Notes under the pieces: generated by a model
Databases searched by the model: none
Told to the model about the DNA's origin: nothing
The model's input: the letters and a program-made list of their open reading frames with translations, nothing else
From: Bacteroidales bacterium UBA1745
Lineage (GTDB): Bacteria > Bacteroidota > Bacteroidia > Bacteroidales > UBA932
Assembly (NCBI GenBank): GCA_002314885.1
Contig: DCHT01000026.1
Location: 23,291 to 87,290, forward strand
Direction: 5' to 3'
Length of the DNA stretch: 64,000 nt
Part shown: positions 1-7,920 of the stretch, piece by piece
Numbering within the stretch: position 1 is the first letter of the stretch
Layout of the letters: each line of letters begins with the position of its first letter
Position numbers and translations under genes: made by a program

Positions 1-2
1 TT

Positions 3-779
3 CTAGGCCTGCCTGAAACTAGGCATAGGCAGGAGCTTGTGGAGATTGGCCCTGTGCATACGGTCAATCTTGTCCACCTTCAGACCTTCTGCCTCGTTGT
101 TGTGCACATAGCCATCAGGAGCCACTCCGGTGCGGATGTAAACGTCGAGTTCGGCGTAGGTGAAACCTATCTTTTCCTCGTCCGGGCAGCTGTGCGGCAG
201 ACCGTCGTCAGGAGTCTTGTGCACCCACTCGTATGGCACTCCGAGATAGTCGCCGATGGCGAGCACTTCGGTCACGGTGAGGTTTGCGAGCAGGGAAAAG
301 TCGCCTGCGCCGTCACCGAACTTGGTGGCATATCCTATATAATCCTCGGAGAGGTTGCAGGTGTTCACGACGCGTGCGTTGTTGGTCTGGCCTATGGCAT
401 AGAGGGTGGTCATACGGACGCGTGGCGGAATGTTCTGGACGCTGGCGTTGATGAGTTCCTCGCCTGAATCGGCGATAGCCTCGATAAGTGCGCTGCAGGC
501 CTTGCCTATATTGACTGTGTACATTTTCATTCCCAGCTGCTCGCAGATCCTGTCGGCTTCGTTGAGGGACTGGCTGCCCTGAGGCATAGACACGCCGATG
601 ACGCGGTCTGGGCCGAGAGCCTTCACGAGGACCGCAGCGGAAACGGTGGAGTCCTTGCCGCCGCTCATTCCGAGGATGGCCTTGGTGTTGGGGCCTGCCT
701 GCTCGAAATAATCCCTGACCCACTGGATAAGGTCTTCTGCAGTCTGTGCTGCGTTGAAATTGTACTCATCTTTTTTCAT
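3..779 (-). CDS. nadE: NH3-dependent NAD+ synthetase
   Basis: 258 aa. Converts deamido-NAD, ammonia and ATP to NAD+, the last step of NAD synthesis, in the cytoplasm. The ATP-pyrophosphatase P-loop GMSGGKDST is plain near residue 40, and the C-terminal half has the conserved KTPDDGLPHSCPDEEK stretch. There is no N-terminal amidase domain, so it should use ammonia directly. The open frame extends upstream to 908, but the ATG at 779 (MKKDEYNF) is chosen because a TATATTTG promoter lies only 22 nt upstream (802-809) and the extra residues look non-protein-like. It is divergent from the aminotransferase gene. A nicotinamidase-like gene lies 2.4 kb away at 3133-3765. Confidence 0.93.
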   Translation of the reverse strand: MKKDEYNFNAAQTAEDLIQWVRDYFEQAGPNTKAILGMSGGKDSTVSAAVLVKALGPDRVIGVSMPQGSQSLNEADRICEQLGMKMYTVNIGKACSALIEAIADSGEELINASVQNIPPRVRMTTLYAIGQTNNARVVNTCNLSEDYIGYATKFGDGAGDFSLLANLTVTEVLAIGDYLGVPYEWVHKTPDDGLPHSCPDEEKIGFTYAELDVYIRTGVAPDGYVHNNEAEGLKVDKIDRMHRANLHKLLPMPSFRQA

Positions 780-801
780 AATCGGAAATTCTTTTTCTAT
801 G

Positions 802-809
802 CAAATATA
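802..809 (-). promoter_or_regulatory. -7 promoter element for nadE
   Basis: TATATTTG on the minus strand, matching the Bacteroidota sigma-ABfr -7 consensus TAnnTTTG, 22 nt before the nadE ATG. It lies 9 bp from the oppositely directed element at 819-826, so two polymerases could hardly occupy both sites together. No good -33 TTTG is seen. Confidence 0.6.
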
Positions 810-818
810 AAAAAATGC

Positions 819-826
819 TATATTTG
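819..826 (+). promoter_or_regulatory. -7 promoter element for the aminotransferase gene
   Basis: TATATTTG followed by TAGG, 21 nt before the ATG at 848. It is the plus-strand partner of the divergent pair at 802-826. Confidence 0.6.
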
Positions 827-847
827 TAGGACAATAAACATTGCAAA

Positions 848-2041
848 ATGAACACTCTTTCCAACAGACTCCAGAATCTTTCCCCGTCGGCGACTTTCGC
901 CATGTCACAGAAAAGCTCCGAACTCAAGGCTCAGGGCGTAGATGTAATCAATATGTCAGTGGGCGAACCGGACTTCAATACCCCTGACCACGTCAAGGAA
1001 GCAGCCAAGCAGGCTGTCGATGACAACTGGTCCAAGTATTCTCCGGTTACTGGTTACCCTGACCTCAGGAAGGTTATCTGCGAGAAGCTCAGGAAAGAGA
1101 ACGGACTCGAGTTCACTCCGGCCCAGATCGTCGTTTCCAACGGTGCAAAGCAGGCCATCACCAACACCGTCCTCACTCTCGTGAACCCTGGTGACGAGGT
1201 GATCATCCCTGCCCCTTACTGGGTAAGTTACCCGCAGATGGCAAAGCTTGCCGAGGGTGTTCCGGTATTTGTCGAGGCCACTATCGAGCAGGATTTCAAG
1301 ATCACTGCCGAGCAGCTTGAGAAGGCCATCACTCCTCGCACCAAGCTCATCATCCTCTGCTCTCCTTGCAACCCTACCGGTTCCGTTTACAGCGAAGAGG
1401 ATCTCCGCTCACTCGCAGAGGTAATCGTGAAGCACGACAATCTCTATGTGATCTCAGACGAAATTTACGAGCATATCAATTATATAGGTAAGCACACTTC
1501 ACTTGCATCCTTCCCTGGTATGAAGGAGCGCACAGTGGTCATCAACGGCGTTTCAAAGGCTTACGCGATGACTGGTTGGAGAATCGGTTTCTCCGCTGCT
1601 CCGGACTGGATCACCAAGGGCATCAATATGCTCCAGGGCCAGTACACCAGCGGTCCTTGCTCCCTCAGCCAGAAGACGGCTCAGGTGGCTTGGGAAAGCG
1701 ATCAGCAGTGCGTGGAGGATATGCGCGTGGTATTCCAGCGCAGGCGCGACCTCATCGTGAAGCTCGCCAAAGAGATTCCTGGTCTCGAGGTGAATGTGCC
1801 TCAGGGTGCCTTCTATCTCTTCCCTAAGTGTTCTTCATTCTTCGGCAAGAGGGACGGCGACCGCGTCATCAACACTTCCACTGACCTGGCAATGTACCTC
1901 CTCGAGGTCGGCCACGTTGCAACCGTGGGCGGTGATGCATTCGGTTCCCCTGAGTGCTTCCGTATGTCTTACGCCACCTCAGATGAAAACATCATCGAGG
2001 CGCTCAAGAGAATCAAGGAAACACTTGCTAGACTGAAGTAG
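848..2041 (+). CDS. aspC: PLP-dependent aspartate aminotransferase (class I/II)
   Basis: 397 aa, full length for the bacterial Ib aspartate/prephenate aminotransferase group. Transfers the amino group between aspartate (or similar donors) and 2-oxoglutarate, with PLP. Visible marks are NPTG near 175-178, the PLP-pyridine Asp in SDEIYEH (about 204), the Schiff-base lysine K237 in SKAYAMTGWRIGF, and the C-terminal substrate Arg in FRMSYATS. It is a single-gene unit with its own promoter and converges on the EIIC-like gene, with 5 bp between the stops. It contains one of the five CATG tetranucleotides found in the window (901). Exact amino acid specificity cannot be read from the sequence. Confidence 0.9.
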   Translation: MNTLSNRLQNLSPSATFAMSQKSSELKAQGVDVINMSVGEPDFNTPDHVKEAAKQAVDDNWSKYSPVTGYPDLRKVICEKLRKENGLEFTPAQIVVSNGAKQAITNTVLTLVNPGDEVIIPAPYWVSYPQMAKLAEGVPVFVEATIEQDFKITAEQLEKAITPRTKLIILCSPCNPTGSVYSEEDLRSLAEVIVKHDNLYVISDEIYEHINYIGKHTSLASFPGMKERTVVINGVSKAYAMTGWRIGFSAAPDWITKGINMLQGQYTSGPCSLSQKTAQVAWESDQQCVEDMRVVFQRRRDLIVKLAKEIPGLEVNVPQGAFYLFPKCSSFFGKRDGDRVINTSTDLAMYLLEVGHVATVGGDAFGSPECFRMSYATSDENIIEALKRIKETLARLK

Positions 2042-2046
2042 GGGAC

Positions 2047-3117
2047 CTAGAGCTTCAGGTCACCATCGGCGATCCAGCCGATCTTTCTGAACAACCATCC
2101 CAGCAGGCCGCAGATCACGGCCGGGAGAACAATACTTACGAGGGCGAGGCCAAGCCAGTCGACGAAAGTCGCACTGATGGCTGTCGCCCCGTTTGCTATT
2201 GCAGCCTCGGAAGGTGAAACCCAGCCCGTCCACACGCCGATAGGGCCGCAGAAGCCGCAGGTGCCCATACCGGAATTGACGGCGGCGCCGTTCATCTGGA
2301 GGCGGAAGATGCAGGTGGCTATAGGTCCGGTGATGGCGCTGGCAATGATAGGAGCCAGCCAGATGCGTGGCTTCTTGATGATATTGCCCATCTGGAGCAT
2401 ACTGGTGCCTATTCCCTGACTGACGACTCCTCCCCAGCGGTTCTCCTTGAAGCTGAGCACTGCGAAGCCCACCATCTGGGCGCAGCAGCCGGCGAGGGCA
2501 GCTCCGCCTGCCAGACCGGTGAGGCCCAGGCCTGCACAGATGGCTGCGGAAGATATAGGGAGGGTCAGGCAGATGCCTACTACCACTGAGACTATGATGC
2601 CCATCAGGAAAGGATGCAGGTCGGTGGCCCACACGATGAGATTTCCGATCCAGCTGGCAGCTTTGCCTATAGGTGCGGCGATGAGCCAGGCGAGGCCTAT
2701 GCCCACCAGCAGGGTCACGAGAGGGGTGACGAGTATGTCGATCTTTGTCTTCTTGCTGACCAGACGGCCGGCTTCAGCGGCGAGGATGGCTACCACATAG
2801 ACGGCGAACGGACCGCCGGCTCCGCCGAGCATATTGGTGGCATAGCCGACTGGAACCAAGGTAAAAAGCACCATTGCAGGGGCCTGCAGGGCATATCCTA
2901 TGGCCACGGCCATTGCCGGGCCGACCATAGCGCAGGCAATGCCTCCTATGGTGTAGCCCTTCTCGGCGATCGTGAAGACTGCCTTTGTCAGGAAGCCTAT
3001 ATGAAACTGAGCTCCGAGGGTGTTGAGTATGGTGCCGACCAGGAGCGTGCAGAAGAGGCCCTGGGCCATCGCCGACATCGCGTCGACGCCATATCTCTTG
3101 AGGAAATCGGTCTTCAT
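2047..3117 (-). CDS. PTS EIIC-like / PfoR-type membrane protein
   Basis: 356 aa, strongly hydrophobic with about 8-10 membrane segments and many Gly/Ala/Pro turns. It resembles the EIIC-type family PF13303, which also contains proteins once called PfoR (putative perfringolysin regulator). No EIIA, EIIB, HPr or EI gene is nearby, so phosphotransferase transport is not supported by context, and neither substrate nor role can be assigned. The start at 3117 (MKTDFLKRYG) lies 15 nt after the stop of the lipoprotein nicotinamidase gene, so the two probably form one transcript. Confidence 0.7.
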   Translation of the reverse strand: MKTDFLKRYGVDAMSAMAQGLFCTLLVGTILNTLGAQFHIGFLTKAVFTIAEKGYTIGGIACAMVGPAMAVAIGYALQAPAMVLFTLVPVGYATNMLGGAGGPFAVYVVAILAAEAGRLVSKKTKIDILVTPLVTLLVGIGLAWLIAAPIGKAASWIGNLIVWATDLHPFLMGIIVSVVVGICLTLPISSAAICAGLGLTGLAGGAALAGCCAQMVGFAVLSFKENRWGGVVSQGIGTSMLQMGNIIKKPRIWLAPIIASAITGPIATCIFRLQMNGAAVNSGMGTCGFCGPIGVWTGWVSPSEAAIANGATAISATFVDWLGLALVSIVLPAVICGLLGWLFRKIGWIADGDLKL

Positions 3118-3132
3118 CCGATAAAATACGGC

Positions 3133-3765
3133 TTACTTGCGGCCGAGGCCTTTCTCGGCGATGAACGCCTCGATGGTGCTGCCGTCGTCGATTGAGCGGA
3201 CGCAGTCGGTGAGGATGCTGACCTTCTCGGCTGCCACGTACTTGAGGAGGTTTGCGGTGCTCTCCTTCACGCAGTAGTCACCTGCGATGCCGCAGACGTC
3301 CACGGTCTCGGCGCCGGCGAACCACTCAGCGATGACTGGGTATGCCTCGATGTCCTCGAATGCGCCATACTGCTCCTTCTCAGGGTCGTAGCCCTTGAAG
3401 AAGATCTGGGTGTCGCAGTTCTTGAGTACTTCGCTGAAGCAGTCAGGAAGTCCTGCACCCTGGGTGTAAGCCACGCAGTGGGATGGCCAGATGCCGCCCT
3501 GTGCTGCGAATGAGCAGTGATTTGCAGGATGCCAGTCGAGGGTGAACACTACGGCGTCGTAGTTTGCTGCGATGGCAGCTATCTTCTCAGGGAGCACTTC
3601 GCTTCCGCCCACATAGAGTGAGCCTGAAGGATCGAAGAAGTCCCTCTGTACGTCAATTACTACAAGGATGTTTGCCTTTGGGGATGATTCAGCCTTATTT
3701 CCGGAAGGCTGGCAGGAAACGAGGGCGAGCGCAGCTGCTGCGCCGCATACGATGCTTTTTTTCAT
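3133..3765 (-). CDS. pncA: Lipoprotein nicotinamidase (isochorismatase fold)
   Basis: 210 aa. The core matches nicotinamidase, which hydrolyses nicotinamide to nicotinate. Catalytic triad: D38 (VVIDVQRDF), K124 (FFKGYD) and C165 (AGDYCVKES). Metal ligands: D77 and H79 in LDWHP, and H96 in WPSHC. Unlike ordinary cytoplasmic PncA it begins with a lipoprotein signal, MKKSIVCGAAAALALVSC, with the acylated cysteine at C18 and a short polar linker, so it should sit in the envelope. The ATG at 3765 is chosen because it starts this signal. The open frame running back to 3864 overlaps the divergent promoters. It is co-transcribed with the EIIC-like gene and close to nadE. Confidence 0.85.
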   Translation of the reverse strand: MKKSIVCGAAAALALVSCQPSGNKAESSPKANILVVIDVQRDFFDPSGSLYVGGSEVLPEKIAAIAANYDAVVFTLDWHPANHCSFAAQGGIWPSHCVAYTQGAGLPDCFSEVLKNCDTQIFFKGYDPEKEQYGAFEDIEAYPVIAEWFAGAETVDVCGIAGDYCVKESTANLLKYVAAEKVSILTDCVRSIDDGSTIEAFIAEKGLGRK

Positions 3766-3794
3766 TGTAAATCCGTGATTTTCAAAAATCGATG

Positions 3795-3802
3795 CAAATA
3801 TA
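3795..3802 (-). promoter_or_regulatory. -7 promoter element for the nicotinamidase gene
   Basis: Minus-strand TATATTTG about 29 nt before the ATG at 3765. Only 2 bp separate it from the plus-strand element at 3805-3812. Confidence 0.6.
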
Positions 3803-3804
3803 AT

Positions 3805-3812
3805 TATCTTTG
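3805..3812 (+). promoter_or_regulatory. -7 promoter element with near-leaderless start
   Basis: TATCTTTG; the ATG of the downstream gene begins at 3817, only 4 nt later. Transcription should start at or beside the start codon. Confidence 0.6.
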
Positions 3813-3816
3813 TGGT

Positions 3817-4323
3817 ATGATACGTCCGCTGAAGCCTTTGTTGCTTATTTTTCTTCTCATTCACCTATCCTTTGGTGCCGCTGCGCAGATAATCGATCAG
3901 ATTCCCGGCAGTTGGAAGAGCAATTACAGCGAGGCCAAGGACTTCTACAGCCTCACCCTTGTCACCATATTCACTTTCAATTCTGATGGGACCTATTCCC
4001 AGTCGGGCCATTACAATATGGTGTTCAACGGCAAGGACCACGGCAACTGCGTCATCGACATCACTTCCTGCGGCACCTGGTCCGTATCCGAAGACAGGGT
4101 TTACTTCGAGCCTGACAAGTCCTCCACCAAGGGGGAAATGTCTGAAATACGTATGTCGAAGAGCCTGGAAAACCTCTTCAGGACCACCGTGGTGCCTAAG
4201 ATGGTAAAGAGGTACACCGGCAGGCGGAGCAGCATCGTGAAGCAGATCGAGGCGGAGTCAATGACGCTCAAGGCGGACGACGGACGCGTGTCTAAATTCA
4301 CAAGGACAGGAAACAAAATCTAA
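3817..4323 (+). CDS. Exported lipocalin-like protein of unknown function
   Basis: 168 aa with an N-terminal signal peptide (MIRPLKPLLLIFLLIHLSFG then AAAQ). The mature part has short beta-like stretches and a TFNSDGTYSQSG motif like those of small lipocalin-like periplasmic proteins of Bacteroidota. Two cysteines (NCVIDITSC) may form a disulphide. No catalytic motif is recognised. The ATG at 3817 lies directly behind a -7 box, which makes it the likely start over a longer frame from 3775. It is followed 6 nt later by the DUF362 gene, so probably co-transcribed. Confidence 0.6.
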   Translation: MIRPLKPLLLIFLLIHLSFGAAAQIIDQIPGSWKSNYSEAKDFYSLTLVTIFTFNSDGTYSQSGHYNMVFNGKDHGNCVIDITSCGTWSVSEDRVYFEPDKSSTKGEMSEIRMSKSLENLFRTTVVPKMVKRYTGRRSSIVKQIEAESMTLKADDGRVSKFTRTGNKI

Positions 4324-4329
4324 AACTAT

Positions 4330-5445
4330 ATGGCATCAAAAGTCTATTTTACCTCACTCCGTACCAGCCCGGGTTCCAACCTTCTACAGAAACTCGAGAG
4401 GATGGTGAAGCGCGCCGGCTTTGAAACTATAGATTTCAAGGACAAATACGTGGCTATCAAGATCCATTTCGGTGAATATGGCAATATGGCGTATATACGT
4501 CCGAACTATGCGGCAGTGATCGTGAGGCTCATCAAGGAACTGGGCGGAAAGCCTTTCCTCACTGATGCCAATACCCTCTACACCGGCAGCCGCTCCAACG
4601 CTGTGGATCATCTCCACACTGCGATGGTCAATGGCTTCAACCCTATCGCCACGGGCTGTGACGTCATCATCGCCGATGGCCTCAGGGGCAAGGACGAGCG
4701 CATAGTCAAGGTGGACGGCGAATACTGTCCTGAGCCTAAGATCGGTGCAGCTATCGCAGAGGCGGACATCGTCATCAGTCTCAACCATTTCAAAGGCCAC
4801 GAGCAGGCCGGATTCGGCGGTGCGCTCAAGAATCTCGGAATGGGCTCGGGCAGCGTTGCAGGCAAGCTTGATATGCATTCCACCGCTCAGCCAAGAATTG
4901 AGCTGGAGAAGTGCATCGGCTGCAGGATTTGCGAGAAGAACTGCAACCACGATGCAGTCCACGTAGTAGATAAGAAGGCTGTGATCGACTATGACAAGTG
5001 CGTGGGTTGCGGTCAGTGCGTGGCCCTCTGCAAGAGCGAGGCGGCCCTTCCGGGCAGCACTGAGAGCAGCGTGGTGCTCAACTGCAAGATTGCCGAATAT
5101 GCGAAGGCTGTGCTCAAGGACAAGCCTAATTTCCACGTGTCATTCATAATGAACGTCAGCCCTGAGTGCGACTGCTGGGGACACAATGACGCCGCTGTGG
5201 TTCCGGACCTCGGAATGGCCTGCAGCTTCGACCCTGTGGCCCTCGACCAGGCTTGTGCCGAGATCGTGAATGCCGCTCCGACCCTCCAGACCGACAACAG
5301 CCTCCACGACAAGGAGCACGCCCACGGTCATTGCGAGCACGACAAGTTCCACCACCTTCATCCTGACACCGACTGGGAGTCCGGCCTGAAGTACGGTGAG
5401 AAGATTGGCATCGGAACTAGGACTTACGAACTGGTGAAGATGTAA
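4330..5445 (+). CDS. DUF362 protein with two 4Fe-4S clusters
   Basis: 371 aa. The DUF362 domain (residues about 40-180) is followed by two ferredoxin motifs: C195-x2-C198-x2-C201-x3-C205 and C224-x2-C227-x2-C230-x3-C234. A His-rich tail follows (HDKEHAHGHCEHDKFHH, about 325-345), which could bind metal. The family is widespread in anaerobes but its reaction is not known; electron transfer or a cluster-dependent maturation role is inference. Its 3' end overlaps the convergent hrpB gene by 29 nt. Confidence 0.85.
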   Translation: MASKVYFTSLRTSPGSNLLQKLERMVKRAGFETIDFKDKYVAIKIHFGEYGNMAYIRPNYAAVIVRLIKELGGKPFLTDANTLYTGSRSNAVDHLHTAMVNGFNPIATGCDVIIADGLRGKDERIVKVDGEYCPEPKIGAAIAEADIVISLNHFKGHEQAGFGGALKNLGMGSGSVAGKLDMHSTAQPRIELEKCIGCRICEKNCNHDAVHVVDKKAVIDYDKCVGCGQCVALCKSEAALPGSTESSVVLNCKIAEYAKAVLKDKPNFHVSFIMNVSPECDCWGHNDAAVVPDLGMACSFDPVALDQACAEIVNAAPTLQTDNSLHDKEHAHGHCEHDKFHHLHPDTDWESGLKYGEKIGIGTRTYELVKM

Positions 5446-7870
5446 TCGGATCCTCCGGCCAGGAGTGCTTGGGATAGCGGCGCTTCAATTCCTTCTTGAC
5501 TTCGAAATAGGTACCGGTCCAGAAACTTCTGAGATCGCTGGTGAGCTGTACCGGCTTGAATCCCGGTGACAGCAGTTCCATCAATATCTGCTTCCTGCCG
5601 CCGTCTACGGTAGGGGTGTCCAAAAGACCGAAGCATTCCTGAAGTCGTACCCTCAGCACGGGTACTTCCGCGCCTGTGCGGTATTCCAGCCTGATGCGGC
5701 TGCCTGTCGGGACGACGATGTGTGTCGGGGCGACCTTCTCTACCAGTTGCTGCTGCTCGTATGAGAGCAGGCCCCAGAGGGCGGTGCATAGGTCGATTTT
5801 CTTCAGTTCGGAGGTCGTAGTTGCCTTACCTATATATAATGGCAGCCATTCGGAGGCCCGACTGAGCACTGCTTCATCGGAGATATCTGGCAGTTCCGCT
5901 TCCGGATGCCAGGCGGCTGCAGTGGCAACTCTGCGCTGCAGATTGCGGACATTGTCATTGAAATCGAGCATACTCAGGCCGTTCTTGACTGCGGCATCGC
6001 AGATGACCTGTGTGATGTCTTCGCGCTTTATGTCGCTGAGAGGTTTGGAGGCTATCAGCAGAGTGCCGATACGGCTTTCCCTGCGCGCTACGACGCAGCC
6101 GTTCTTGGAATCCCAGCCGACATTGTCCCTTGTCCTGGTAATTTCCTGCAGGTCCTCGGGAGCCAGCGGAGCGGCGAGGAAAATACGTCCATATCCGCCG
6201 GCCTTCGGACTCAGGCTTGCTACGGCCAGCCAGTCGCAGGAACTGAGGGCGTCCGTCCTATCTATCATCGCGTTGTCGCCGCCGGCGAGCTGATAGCGTC
6301 CGTTGCCCTCTTCGCGTATCTTTGAGATGCGCTCCGGATAGGCGGCCGCCAGCAGGGCGCCCACCTGATAACTGTCGAAGGAGGCGTTGTCCTCCGTCGT
6401 TCTGGCTATGTTTCTGTACTGTTCGGCTATCTTGGATATGCGGCTCCATTGGCCGGCTTTATTCTGCCTCCTGGCACTTCTGAGGGCTTCTATCCTTGTG
6501 CAGATGTCCGCTCCGCAGTCTTCGCGTCTGGACATCGGATCCTTTTCTTCCAATATGGCCGCAATGTCCGCTGCCAGGGCCTTGTGTGCCGGATTTTCTG
6601 CCTGCAGCAGCATCCTCGCCATCCTCGGGTGGCAAGGCATCGAGGCCATTTTTCTGCCTTGGGCAGTGATGCGCCCGTTCTCGTCCAGCGCCCCTGACAT
6701 CATCAGCAGATTCTCGGCCTGACGGACGTGGACGGCTGGCGGCGGAGTGATCCAAGGCAGGCTGTCTATGCTTCCTTCACCCCAGGCTGCGATATCCAGT
6801 ACTGTTGAGGCCATATCGGCTTCCAATATCTCAGGAATGCGATTTTCTGCCATTCTCAGTTCTGTTCCCACAGTCCACAGACGATAGCAGATTCCGGCTG
6901 CTACGCGTCCTGCGCGGCCACTTCTCTGATTGGCCATATCCATACTGATTCTGACCGTTTCGAGGTGGCTCAGGGCGTTCTGAGGATTGAATACCATCTT
7001 GCGGCAGAGGCCTGAATCCACGACTATGCGCACGCCTTCGATGGTGAGGGAGGTCTCGGCTACCGGGGTGGCCAGCACGACTTTTCTTTCGCCTGGGGCG
7101 CTCGGAGCAATGGCGGCCTTCTGTTCAGCCTGAGACAGCATTCCATAGAGCGGCATCACTGCGGTGCTGCCAAGAGTGCTGCCGAGGATTTCCTGACATT
7201 TGCGTATGTCGGCCTCGCCGGGCAGGAATGCGAGTATGTCTCCTTCGTGCTTCCGATGGGCCTCGCAGATTGTCCTGGCGACTGTTTCGGCTGCGTTTTC
7301 GGGACTGCAGTCTGTGTCGGCGTGTTGAATATCGATAGGGAACAGACGTCCGTCCATTTCCATCAGACTGGCGTCGAGGGCCTTGCAGACCGAAGTCGCA
7401 TCTATTGTGGCGGACATAATTATGAGCCTCAGGTCGGGGCGAATGATGCTTCTGGACATCCTCGTGAGGGCCAGGGCCACGTCGCAGTTGAGGCTTCTTT
7501 CGTGGAATTCGTCGAAGATGACGGCGGCAACTCCGTCCAGGGTCGGATCATCTACCAGCATCCTGGTCAGAATGCCCTCCGTGATGACTTCCAGGCGGGT
7601 TTGAGCTGAAACTTTGCTTTCGAAGCGCATTCGGTATCCGACGGTCTGGCCGACTTTCTCGCCCAGCATCCAGGACATTCTCTCGGCAATCTGGCGGGCT
7701 GCGATTCTCCTTGGTTCAAGCATAAGTATCCTGCCGCCTTCGCTGCTCCACTGGCTCATTCCCTCCAGCAGGTCGAGAGGCAGCATAGTGGATTTGCCGG
7801 CTCCCGGAGGCGCCGTCACGACCAGACAGGGGTTCTCTGCCAGATACTTATTTGCCAATTCGAATTTCAT
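5417..7870 (-). CDS. hrpB: ATP-dependent helicase HrpB (DEAH box)
   Basis: 817 aa. Superfamily 2 DEAH-box helicase: Walker A APPGAGKST (20-28), DEFHERSLN (motif II as DEFH), SATID (motif III), and QRSGRAGRVAAG (motif VI). The C-terminal region matches HrpB in layout. It unwinds RNA in vitro in relatives, but its cellular role is poorly defined. The ATG at 7870 is preferred to an upstream TTG at 7888 because the -7 box TAACTTTG (7876-7883) overlaps that longer reading. The mRNA would then be essentially leaderless. Confidence 0.9.
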   Translation of the reverse strand: MKFELANKYLAENPCLVVTAPPGAGKSTMLPLDLLEGMSQWSSEGGRILMLEPRRIAARQIAERMSWMLGEKVGQTVGYRMRFESKVSAQTRLEVITEGILTRMLVDDPTLDGVAAVIFDEFHERSLNCDVALALTRMSRSIIRPDLRLIIMSATIDATSVCKALDASLMEMDGRLFPIDIQHADTDCSPENAAETVARTICEAHRKHEGDILAFLPGEADIRKCQEILGSTLGSTAVMPLYGMLSQAEQKAAIAPSAPGERKVVLATPVAETSLTIEGVRIVVDSGLCRKMVFNPQNALSHLETVRISMDMANQRSGRAGRVAAGICYRLWTVGTELRMAENRIPEILEADMASTVLDIAAWGEGSIDSLPWITPPPAVHVRQAENLLMMSGALDENGRITAQGRKMASMPCHPRMARMLLQAENPAHKALAADIAAILEEKDPMSRREDCGADICTRIEALRSARRQNKAGQWSRISKIAEQYRNIARTTEDNASFDSYQVGALLAAAYPERISKIREEGNGRYQLAGGDNAMIDRTDALSSCDWLAVASLSPKAGGYGRIFLAAPLAPEDLQEITRTRDNVGWDSKNGCVVARRESRIGTLLIASKPLSDIKREDITQVICDAAVKNGLSMLDFNDNVRNLQRRVATAAAWHPEAELPDISDEAVLSRASEWLPLYIGKATTTSELKKIDLCTALWGLLSYEQQQLVEKVAPTHIVVPTGSRIRLEYRTGAEVPVLRVRLQECFGLLDTPTVDGGRKQILMELLSPGFKPVQLTSDLRSFWTGTYFEVKKELKRRYPKHSWPEDPITSSPVRKS

Positions 7871-7875
7871 TGGGG

Positions 7876-7883
7876 CAAAGTTA
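7876..7883 (-). promoter_or_regulatory. -7 promoter element for hrpB
   Basis: Minus-strand TAACTTTG ending 5 nt before the ATG at 7870. It decides the hrpB start. It pairs with the divergent plus-strand element at 7895-7902. Confidence 0.6.
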
Positions 7884-7894
7884 GGCAATATTCT

Positions 7895-7902
7895 TATCTT
7901 TG
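7895..7902 (+). promoter_or_regulatory. -7 promoter element for the amidohydrolase gene
   Basis: TATCTTTG followed by CGGGAC, 18 nt before the ATG at 7921. Confidence 0.6.
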
Positions 7903-7920
7903 CGGGACATTGTTATAAAG

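Noticed and set aside
3775..3816. Longer N-terminus for the exported lipocalin-like protein (start at 3775)
   Set aside because: It would place the promoter box inside the coding region and spoil the signal peptide.
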